This document shows positions 1 through 5,318 of a DNA stretch of 5,352 nucleotides, in pieces; the first letter of the stretch is position 1, and the number at the start of each line of letters is the position of its first letter. The notes under the pieces are model-generated. The model was given only the letters and a program-made list of their open reading frames with translations, did no database searches and had not been told where the DNA came from. The stretch is from CAZXBB01 sp964638815 (GTDB taxonomy: Bacteria > Planctomycetota > Phycisphaerae > Phycisphaerales > SM1A02): contig CAZXBB010000207.1 of assembly GCA_964638815.1 (NCBI GenBank), positions 1-5,352 on the forward strand, read 5' to 3'. The translations under genes and the position numbers were made by a program.

Positions 1-865
1 CCGGGAGCGGCGCGACCAGGCCGGGATCCCCCTCGTATGCCGTCTCCGTCGTGCCGACGAGCGTGTCGTCGCCCCACGGCATGACGAAGACGGCGCGGGC
101 ATCCCGCGGGCTCTCGACGTAGTAGATGCCGCGCTCGATCCGCCCGGGCACGAGGATGTGCGTGCCCTGGACGAGCGCGACCTCGCGCGCGGGCGGCGCC
201 GGCGTGATCGTCGGCAGCACCGTGTTCGCCCACGGACCGGCGGCGTTGACGATGACCTCGGCCGTGCACGTGCGCGGCTGCCCCTGCTCCTCGTAGTCGA
301 TCGTGGACGGCGATCCGAGCCGCGCGCCGACGAACCGCGCCGGCGCCGCCAGCTCGGCGCCGAGGCTCTCCGCGGAGCGCATCACGGCCGTCGTCAGCGC
401 CGCGTCGTCAGTCTGGGCTTCCGCGTAGCGGAACACGGCCTCGAGGTCGCGCGTCGCGAGCCCGTCAAGCGCGTCCCAGTCCCGGCGCCGCACGGTGCCG
501 AATCGAGTCACCGCCCGCAGACCGCCGAGCAGCGCGTAGAGCGACAGGCCGCATCGGATCTGCCACGGCCGCCGCCGCGTCGTCCGGTAGACCGGCAGGA
601 ACATCGTCTCGAGATGCACGAGCTCCGGCGCGACGCGCAGGAGGATCGCCCGCTCGCGCAGGCACTCGCGGACGAGCGAGAACTCCCCGTGCTCGAGATA
701 GCGCAGGCCGCCATGGATGAGCTTGCTCGATCGGCTGGACGTCCCGGCCGCGACACGCTGCGCTTCGAGCACCAGTACGCGGTACCCTGCCGCCGCTCCC
801 GCCTGCGCGACGCCGACGCCGTGGATCCCGCCGCCGACGATGACGATGTCGTACGCCGTGGTCAC
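1..865 (-). CDS. glpD: FAD-dependent glycerol-3-phosphate dehydrogenase (GlpD-like), C-terminus outside window
   Basis: Likely oxidises sn-glycerol-3-phosphate to dihydroxyacetone phosphate at the inner face of the membrane, passing electrons through FAD to quinone. I translated the reverse strand by hand from a GTG start at 865. The frame stays open for 288 residues to the window edge, about half of a normal ~500-residue GlpD. Residues 6-16 (DIVIVGGGIHG) form the Rossmann FAD-binding loop, and E34 ends the second strand as expected for a ribose-binding acidic residue. Residues 41-58 (GTSSRSSKLIHGGLRYLE) are the GlpD hallmark, with the conserved H51 and R55. Further matches are TDDA at 152-155, NAAGPW at 207-212, FVMPW at 260-264 and VGTTE at 270-274. 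The Asp usual just after the FAD loop (GxGxAxD) is replaced: here the segment reads GVGVAQAG. The start overlaps the stop of the upstream GDPD gene by four bases (GTGA), so translational coupling is likely. Family call is firm; glycerol-3-phosphate as substrate is inferred from family and neighbour. Confidence 0.9.
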   Translation of the reverse strand, partial: MTTAYDIVIVGGGIHGVGVAQAGAAAGYRVLVLEAQRVAAGTSSRSSKLIHGGLRYLEHGEFSLVRECLRERAILLRVAPELVHLETMFLPVYRTTRRRPWQIRCGLSLYALLGGLRAVTRFGTVRRRDWDALDGLATRDLEAVFRYAEAQTDDAALTTAVMRSAESLGAELAAPARFVGARLGSPSTIDYEEQGQPRTCTAEVIVNAAGPWANTVLPTITPAPPAREVALVQGTHILVPGRIERGIYYVESPRDARAVFVMPWGDDTLVGTTETAYEGDPGLVAPLP

Positions 866-1614
866 GCCTCGCCCCCGTTCGCGGCTTCGCGCAGCAGGTC
901 GCCGACGGCCATGGTCTCGGCGAACGCCGCGCCGCGCGCGGCGAACGCCCGCGCGTCCGCGACGCTCTCGATCTCGTAGACGACCCAGCGCCACGGCCCC
1001 GGCCACAGCGGAGCCGGCGCGGGCGGCAGTCGGCGGACGTTGACGAACAGGAACTCCGGGGCGAGCGCGTCGGCCCGTGTCCGGGTCCGCCCGTCCCACG
1101 CCTCGATCACCCAGCCGATACCGGCCGCCCCGCGCTCCCGCGCTGCCCGGAGCACGTCGTGATCGAAGGAGACGGGAACGCACTGCGCGCCGGCCGGCGC
1201 GACGGCGTCCATCACGCGCTCGAGCACGAGCGGCCGCCCGAAGCGTCGCACGCTGCCGCGCTTGATCTCGACGAACGCCCCCCGGTCCGGCCAGTCGCGG
1301 ATCAGCGCGACGGCCTCGGCGAGGTCGGGAAGCCGCGTGCCCGCAAAGCGGTCGCCGAACCGCGCCGGCTCGCCGACGTCGACCGCGTCGAGCGCCGCGC
1401 GAGAGAGATCGTGCACGCAGCCGGCGCAGCCCGCGGTGCGACGAAGGTCGTCGTCGTGGAGCAGCACGGGCACTCCGTCGGTGCTGAGCTGGACGTCGAA
1501 CTCGATCCACGCCGCGCCCGCTTCGAGCGCGCCGCGCAGCGCCGGCAGCGTGTTCTCCGGAAAACGCCGCGCATCCCCGCGATGGGCGACGAAGGTGGGA
1601 AGAGGTGATGTCAC
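862..1614 (-). CDS. Glycerophosphodiester phosphodiesterase (GDPD family)
   Basis: Hydrolyses glycerophosphodiesters, the deacylated phospholipid head groups, to an alcohol plus sn-glycerol-3-phosphate. The protein has 250 residues, a normal length for a cytoplasmic single-domain GDPD, and no signal peptide is visible. The motif AHRGD (10-14) holds the first catalytic His11. PENT follows at 19-22. EFDVQLSTDG (38-47) supplies metal ligands E38 and D40, LLHDD (51-55) holds the second catalytic His53, and VEIKR (115-119) gives E116 and K118. The C-terminal strand is VVYEIES and the last barrel strand is FAETM rather than the common W-V/TD pattern, so this is a divergent subgroup. I chose the GTG at 1614 because the TIM-barrel homology begins right after it. 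The open frame continues upstream to a GTG at 1764, but those 50 residues are Arg-rich and look non-coding. It starts 4 bases after the preceding small frame and overlaps the GlpD start by 4 bases, which fits a phospholipid-glycerol salvage pair. No strong ribosome binding site precedes the GTG, so coupling to upstream translation is plausible. Confidence 0.9.
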   Translation of the reverse strand: MTSPLPTFVAHRGDARRFPENTLPALRGALEAGAAWIEFDVQLSTDGVPVLLHDDDLRRTAGCAGCVHDLSRAALDAVDVGEPARFGDRFAGTRLPDLAEAVALIRDWPDRGAFVEIKRGSVRRFGRPLVLERVMDAVAPAGAQCVPVSFDHDVLRAARERGAAGIGWVIEAWDGRTRTRADALAPEFLFVNVRRLPPAPAPLWPGPWRWVVYEIESVADARAFAARGAAFAETMAVGDLLREAANGGEA

Positions 1615-1618
1615 GCGC

Positions 1619-1747
1619 TCACTCTGTATGGGAGCCGCCCCAGATCTTCTCCCCCGCCGGCACCGGAAACGGCAGGCGGTTGTCCGCGACCGGGACCGGG
1701 CACGTCGCGTACGGCGTGAAGACGCAGGGCGGATTGCCGCTTCGCAA
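1619..1747 (-). pseudogene. DUF1684 C-terminal remnant (or 42-aa mini-gene)
   Basis: Between the FHA and GDPD genes, a minus-strand frame encodes 42 residues from a possible TTG start at 1747 to TGA at 1619-1621. Its core reads NPPCVFTPYATCPVP, then ADNRLPFPVPAGEKIW. This matches, from memory, the C-terminal signature of DUF1684 proteins (NPxCxFTPxxTCPLPPxxNRLxxxxxAGEK). Full-length members are roughly 150-300 residues, so nearly the whole protein is missing. The frame is closed by TGA 10 bases upstream of the TTG, and similarity begins abruptly at about 1735. Almost all codons end in G or C, as in neighbouring genes, so decay is recent or the piece is still selected. A GGAG lies 7 bases before the TTG, and the frame sits 13 bases after the FHA stop and 4 bases before the GDPD start. 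A deletion that left the tail is the simplest reading; a retained translational coupler is an alternative. The function of DUF1684 is not established. Confidence 0.6.
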
Positions 1748-1760
1748 GGAGAGGCTCCGC

Positions 1761-2132
1761 TCACTTCATCATCGTGCTGCGCGTCTTCTCGCCCCGCTGG
1801 TAGAAGTTCATCGCGCTCTCGCGGCTCAGGAAGTTCTCCATCGTGAAGAGAAGCTCCGACTCGCCGATCATGATGACGTCGCCGTCGCGGAGCGTCTGCT
1901 CGCTCGCGATCTGGAGCGTGTTGATGAAGACTCCGTTCGCGCTCTTGGCGTCGACGGCGACGAAGGTGGCGCCCCCGCGCTCGCCGCGGATCTCGAGGTG
2001 ACGTCGCGAGACGGCATCGCCCTGCACCTGGAGATCGCAGTCCTCGGCGCGACCGAGGACGACGCTCCCGTCCGCCGGAAGCGGCAGGTAGTTTCCCCTG
2101 CTCTTCCCCTTGACGCAGATGATGGATGCCAT
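1761..2132 (-). CDS. Small single-domain FHA protein
   Basis: A 123-residue protein made almost entirely of one forkhead-associated domain, which binds phosphothreonine peptides and usually acts as an adaptor in Ser/Thr kinase signalling. The domain spans about residues 4-97. GR at 27-28, SRRH at 42-45 and the S-x-NG motif at 64-67 (SANGVFIN) are the phosphopeptide-binding residues, and all are intact. LRDGDVIMIGESELLF (81-96) forms the last strands. After the domain comes a short tail, FLSRESAMNFYQRGEKTRSTMMK in two parts (FLSRESAMNF at 101-110 and YQRGEKTRSTMMK at 111-123). From memory this resembles tails on small FHA proteins of Planctomycetota. T117 and T120 could be phospho-acceptors, which is speculation. 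The ATG at 2132 is well supported by a GGAGG six bases upstream. There is no signal peptide or membrane segment. The 103-base gap upstream contains promoter-like boxes, so this gene probably starts its own unit. No kinase or phosphatase partner is visible in the window. Confidence 0.9.
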   Translation of the reverse strand: MASIICVKGKSRGNYLPLPADGSVVLGRAEDCDLQVQGDAVSRRHLEIRGERGGATFVAVDAKSANGVFINTLQIASEQTLRDGDVIMIGESELLFTMENFLSRESAMNFYQRGEKTRSTMMK

Positions 2133-2138
2133 GGCGAA

Positions 2139-2143
2139 CCTCC
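2139..2143 (-). promoter_or_regulatory. Ribosome binding site of the FHA gene
   Basis: GGAGG on the minus strand, six bases before the ATG at 2132. It is the clearest Shine-Dalgarno sequence in the window and fixes the FHA start. Confidence 0.8.
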
Positions 2144-2159
2144 GAGCCGACCGGGGGCG

Positions 2160-2179
2160 GCGACCACCATTCTGGTCGC
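2160..2179 (-). repeat. Inverted repeat in the FHA upstream region
   Basis: A perfect 7-base inverted repeat, GCGACCA and TGGTCGC, separated by six bases. It overlaps one candidate -10 box (2169-2174) and lies 27 bases before the FHA start. It could be an operator half-site pair or a 5'-leader hairpin. Neither side is followed by a T-run, so it is not a classical intrinsic terminator for the upstream flippase gene. In GC-rich DNA a 7-base repeat of this kind can also occur by chance. Confidence 0.4.
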
Positions 2180-2230
2180 AGGCGGCCGGACGTTCAAGAT
2201 ACTATATTTGCCCCCGGCGACGCCCGCGAA
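2169..2230 (-). promoter_or_regulatory. Candidate promoter(s) for the FHA-GDPD-GlpD unit
   Basis: The 103-base gap after the flippase stop contains the sharpest AT-rich island of the window (2198-2209). Two sigma70-like arrangements can be drawn on the minus strand. One is TTGAAC (2192-2197) with a 17-base spacer to CAGAAT (2169-2174), each matching four of six consensus positions. The other is TATAGT (2201-2206) with a weak TTCGCG (2225-2230) 18 bases upstream. They predict leaders of about 30 or 60 bases. The AT-rich island makes a promoter here likely; which boxes are used is a guess. Confidence 0.45.
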
Positions 2231-2235
2231 CTCGC

Positions 2236-3855
2236 TCATGCGACGGCCCGGGTGACGAACCGCAGCATCTCGACGAGGCGGTCGCGCTCCTTGCGGTCGA
2301 GGACGACGAACCAGACGAGCGCGAGGTGCGCCGTCCCGATGATCACGGCCGCGACGGCGGCCTTGGGTATCGTCAGCACGGGCCACGCGACGCGCAGCGG
2401 AATGACGATCGCGGCCACCGCCGCCGCGACCGCCGCGGCCCGGGGGAGCGCGCCGCGCACCGCCGCGCCGATCGGGAGCCCCACCCGCCGCGCCGCGGCC
2501 CGGGGGACCAGGACATCGAAGTAGAGCAGGCAGACGACGGCGAGCGGGATGGGCGCGGGACGCGGCGACCCGGCGAAGACCATGGCGATGGCCGCCGTCA
2601 CGAGCACGATCGCCCCGGCCCACTTCGCGAACGGCGCGTAGGACCGCACGTGGCCGAGCCCGTACAGCATGCGCTCGATGCCGCGAGTGCTCGCGCGGGC
2701 CAGCTCCGCCACCATGTTGACGACGCCCATGAATGCGATCATCGCGAGCGCGCCCTCGACCGTGATGCCCGCGGCGGCGAGACGCGGGTCGGCCGCGAGG
2801 CGACCGCCGATCCACAGGCCGAGGATCGGCACGAGCATGATCGCGTACGCGGTGGCGAACGGCAGCGCGATCGCGAGCTGGTACCGAGTGCCCTGGATCA
2901 TCAGGTTCACGACCTGGCGCGACCGGCCCTCTTCCCCGAGATGTGTCGCCATCGCGTCCACGCCGCGCAGCACGCCCAGCGCGACGATGCGCACGTGCCC
3001 CCCCACCTGGATGACGATCTGCCACATGCCGTTGTAGATCACGCCGAAGAGCAGGTTGATCACGAGGCTCAGGAGGTGCGGCGTAAGATTTGTAAACATC
3101 GTGAACTGCACCGTCTGCCCGACGGCGCCGGCGATCGCCCTGAACGCGCCGCGGTCGTAGCTGCCGCGGACGAGGCGGAGCCCGGGGACCAGGTGGCGGG
3201 CGAGCAGCACGGCCACGACGATCCCCGCGAGACCGAGCGTCGCGTGCAGGAGCGCGTAGAGCGTCAGTTGCGTCGCCAAATCGGCTCCCGATCCGATCAA
3301 TCCGAACGCGAGGACGGCCGCAACCGGGCTTGTCAGGCGGCGCCCCAGCAGGACGGCGTTGTCGATCGCGACGCGCCGCGCGGCGAAGATCGCGCGCGTG
3401 TACGGCATGAGGAGGTGGTTCGCCGCCCCCAGCGCTCCTTCGGCCAGGAAGAGCGCCGCGAGCGCCCTCGCCAGCTCCGGCTGGTCGTCGGGCGTGTTGA
3501 AGAAGCCCGCGAGCGCCGCCCCCGCGATGGCCGCGAAGACGGCGAAGATGCCCGCCGCCACGATCGCGCAGAACGCGAGCCCCGACGCGAGCACGCGGCG
3601 CAGCCGCGCGCGGTCCGCCCCGGCGAGGGCGCCCGCGATCTCGCGGACGAGGCTCTGGTCGATCGCGGTCTCGAGCGCAAACGCGATCCCGAGCCCCCCG
3701 CCCGCCAGCGCGATGATGCCGAAGCCGCCAAGCCCGGCGTGCCCGATCACGTACCAGGCGAAGAAGATCCCGATGAGCAGGTTCGCCGCGAGTCGGGCGT
3801 AGGTGGAGACGGCGTTGACGACCAGGCGAGTTGAGAGACGCGGACCGTCAGGCAC
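2236..3855 (-). CDS. Polytopic MOP-superfamily (Wzx-like) flippase / polysaccharide biosynthesis membrane protein
   Basis: A hydrophobic 539-residue protein probably located in the inner membrane, where relatives flip lipid-linked oligosaccharides or other lipid-linked precursors. About 13-14 hydrophobic segments are visible, roughly at residues 11-38, 43-62, 88-119 (long, perhaps two), 129-150, 176-222 (two), 251-281, 325-351, 368-385, 409-429, 436-454, 473-494 and 499-520. The N-terminal pattern, a first helix with NLLIGIFFAWYVIG then GLGGFGIIALAGG and an amphipathic linker rich in Arg, is typical of Wzx-like flippases. Length also fits (400-550). I chose the GTG at 3855 because AGGA lies 11 bases upstream; a GTG at 3873 would add six residues (MRKRTA) but has a poor ribosome binding site. 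Either start overlaps the CNNM gene (by 8 or 26 bases), so the two are probably co-transcribed. No glycosyltransferase or other O-antigen or capsule gene is adjacent, so the substrate cannot be named. Another MOP branch (MurJ/MVF or MATE) is possible but fits less well. Confidence 0.75.
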   Translation of the reverse strand: MPDGPRLSTRLVVNAVSTYARLAANLLIGIFFAWYVIGHAGLGGFGIIALAGGGLGIAFALETAIDQSLVREIAGALAGADRARLRRVLASGLAFCAIVAAGIFAVFAAIAGAALAGFFNTPDDQPELARALAALFLAEGALGAANHLLMPYTRAIFAARRVAIDNAVLLGRRLTSPVAAVLAFGLIGSGADLATQLTLYALLHATLGLAGIVVAVLLARHLVPGLRLVRGSYDRGAFRAIAGAVGQTVQFTMFTNLTPHLLSLVINLLFGVIYNGMWQIVIQVGGHVRIVALGVLRGVDAMATHLGEEGRSRQVVNLMIQGTRYQLAIALPFATAYAIMLVPILGLWIGGRLAADPRLAAAGITVEGALAMIAFMGVVNMVAELARASTRGIERMLYGLGHVRSYAPFAKWAGAIVLVTAAIAMVFAGSPRPAPIPLAVVCLLYFDVLVPRAAARRVGLPIGAAVRGALPRAAAVAAAVAAIVIPLRVAWPVLTIPKAAVAAVIIGTAHLALVWFVVLDRKERDRLVEMLRFVTRAVA

Positions 3856-5155
3856 CGCCGTTCGCTTCCTCACCCGGCGCGCCCAGGATCAGCCGGATGC
3901 GCGACGCCCGCGACTGGCGCACCTCCAGCACTTCGGCGGTGCATCCTTCCAGCTCGACACGGTCGCCGGCCCGCGGGACGCGCTCGAGGTTCTGCATCAG
4001 GAGCCCCCCCAGCGTGTCGACCTGGTCCGACGCGAGGTCGACGCCGACGACGTGGTTCACCGTCGCGAGGAGCGTTCCGCCCGCCACGATGTAGCGATCG
4101 GCGCCGTCGGGCACGATCTTCGGCATCTCGTCGTCGAACTCGTCCTGCACCGGTCCGACGATCTGCTCCAGCACGTTCTCGAGCGTGACGATGCCGGAGA
4201 CGGAGCCGTGCTCGTCGATCACGAGCGCGAGGTGCTGGCGGCTGGCCTGAAAATGACGCAGCAGCCGGCTGATCGGGCTCGTCTCGGGCACGCGGTGCGG
4301 CGGGCGCATGATCGCCTTGAGGTCGAAGCCTTCGTCGTGCGGCCCGAGGAGGTCCCTGGCGTGCACGACGCCGAGCGTGTTGTCGAGCGAGCCGTCGCAC
4401 ACCGGGTAGCGCGTGTGACGCGACCGTCCGATCTCCCGCATCACCTCGTCGTAGCCGAGCTCGCTCGAGAGGTACGCCACGTCGGCCCGCGGCACCATGA
4501 TCTGTCGGCACAGCCGGTCGTCGAAGTCGAACACGGCCTCGAGCATGCGATGCTCCGAACGCGTCAGGTCGCCTTGCGCGTGCGCGATCGACAGCATCGC
4601 ACGGATCTCCTGCTCGCTCGCGCTCTCCTCGTGCCCGGCGCCCCGGACGCCGAAGAGACGCAGCAGCATCGCCGTGCTCCTGTCGAGCGCCACGTTGAGG
4701 GGGAAGGACGCGAGATAGAACCACTTGAGCAGCGGCGCGCAGCGGAGCGTCATGTCCTCGGCGTGCCGCAGCGCGAAGATCTTGGGCGCCTGCTCGCCGA
4801 GGACGAGGTGCGCCGCCGTGATCGCTGTGAACGCGATGATGAACGACACCGTGTGCAGGGCCGGGCCGTCCAGGCCGACTTTCGCGAAGAGCGGCTCGAG
4901 CAGGCGCGCGATCGCCGGCTCGCCGACCCAGCCGAGCCCGAGCGACGCCATCGTGATGCCGAGCTGGCAGGCCGACAGCGCCCTGTTCATGCGCTGGTGA
5001 AGCCACAGCGCCGTCTTCGCGAGCGGGCGGCCCCCCGAGGCCATCTCGTTGAGGCGGGCCGCGCGCACCTTCACCAGCGCGAACTCCGCGGCCACGAAGA
5101 AGCCGTTGATGGCGACAAGGGCGACAGTCGCGACGATCCAGAGCGCTTCCTTCAT
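3848..5155 (-). CDS. CNNM/CorC-type hemolysin family membrane protein (DUF21 - CBS pair - CorC_HlyC)
   Basis: A complete 435-residue member of the family once named hemolysin C/CorC. Characterised relatives take part in Mg2+ (and Co2+) efflux or homeostasis in the inner membrane. The DUF21/CNNM transmembrane domain covers about residues 1-190. Its N-terminal helix reads ALVAINGFFVAAEFALVKVR, followed by CQLGITMASLGLGWVGEPA (63-81) and the hallmark HLVLGEQAPKIFALR (116-130). The acidic SEQEIRAML (180-188) leads into the linker. A CBS pair spans about 214-335, with the IMVPRADV start at 219-226, TRYPVCDG at 248-255 and LALVIDEHGSVSGIVTLENVLEQIVG at 309-334 (given in parts: LALVIDEHG, GIVTLENVLEQIVG). 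The C-terminal CorC_HlyC (transporter-associated) domain is about 348-425. The ATG at 5155 is preceded by GGAAG seven bases upstream and fits the family's usual N-terminus. All domains look intact. The old hemolysin label should not be read as toxin activity. Its stop overlaps the flippase start, and its start overlaps the stop of a small upstream frame. Confidence 0.92.
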   Translation of the reverse strand: MKEALWIVATVALVAINGFFVAAEFALVKVRAARLNEMASGGRPLAKTALWLHQRMNRALSACQLGITMASLGLGWVGEPAIARLLEPLFAKVGLDGPALHTVSFIIAFTAITAAHLVLGEQAPKIFALRHAEDMTLRCAPLLKWFYLASFPLNVALDRSTAMLLRLFGVRGAGHEESASEQEIRAMLSIAHAQGDLTRSEHRMLEAVFDFDDRLCRQIMVPRADVAYLSSELGYDEVMREIGRSRHTRYPVCDGSLDNTLGVVHARDLLGPHDEGFDLKAIMRPPHRVPETSPISRLLRHFQASRQHLALVIDEHGSVSGIVTLENVLEQIVGPVQDEFDDEMPKIVPDGADRYIVAGGTLLATVNHVVGVDLASDQVDTLGGLLMQNLERVPRAGDRVELEGCTAEVLEVRQSRASRIRLILGAPGEEANGGA

Positions 5156-5223
5156 TGCCTCGCTTCCGACGAGCGCCGCCGGAGATCCCCGACGTCGGCG
5201 TTCGTGCTTCCATTCCCGACCAT
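5152..5223 (-). CDS. Possible 23-codon leader ORF overlapping the CNNM start
   Basis: On the minus strand an ATG at 5223 opens a 23-residue frame beginning MVGNGSTNAD and ending SSEARQ. Its TGA overlaps the CNNM ATG as ATGA, the common geometry for translational coupling. There is no obvious ribosome binding site, but a TAnnnT box ends seven bases before the ATG, which would suit a leaderless message. The peptide has no recognisable motif or attenuator-type codon run. The same frame stays open upstream to the window edge, so the ATG itself is not compelled. It may be chance. Confidence 0.25.
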   Translation of the reverse strand: MVGNGSTNADVGDLRRRSSEARQ

Positions 5224-5230
5224 GCCGGCC

Positions 5231-5259
5231 AGCTTATCGCAACGGCGCCGGCCCGTCAC
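5231..5259 (-). promoter_or_regulatory. Candidate promoter of the CNNM-flippase unit
   Basis: GTGACG (5254-5259, four of six matches to TTGACA) is followed after 17 bases by TAAGCT (5231-5236, three of six matches to TATAAT and a fit to TAnnnT). Transcription would begin near 5223, giving either a leaderless small ORF or a leader of about 70 bases for CNNM. Box quality is modest and the call rests mainly on position and spacing. Confidence 0.35.
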
Positions 5260-5318
5260 CGGCGGCGGGCTCGTCGGGCGGCAGCGTGCGTGGAACCAGC
5301 GGGACGCGAGAGGCAACG

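Noticed and set aside
158..979. Plus-strand open frame of 273 codons at the left end
   Set aside because: It is antisense to the GlpD N-terminus, whose FAD-binding and hallmark motifs are unambiguous, and its own product is low-complexity.
2160..2179. Intrinsic terminator for the flippase gene
   Set aside because: The stem is only seven base pairs and no T-run follows on either strand.
1868..3025. Minus-strand frame of 385 codons spanning the FHA and flippase genes
   Set aside because: It crosses two real genes and the promoter gap in the wrong phase and is Arg-rich and low-complexity.
2110..3834. Long plus-strand open frame of 574 codons opposite the flippase gene
   Set aside because: Its product is an Arg/Asp/His-rich low-complexity chain with no recognisable family, the usual antisense shadow in GC-rich DNA; the minus strand encodes a convincing membrane protein.
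3870..5213. Second minus-strand frame of 447 codons over the CNNM gene
   Set aside because: A frame-shifted shadow dominated by Arg, Ala and Gly with no family motif.
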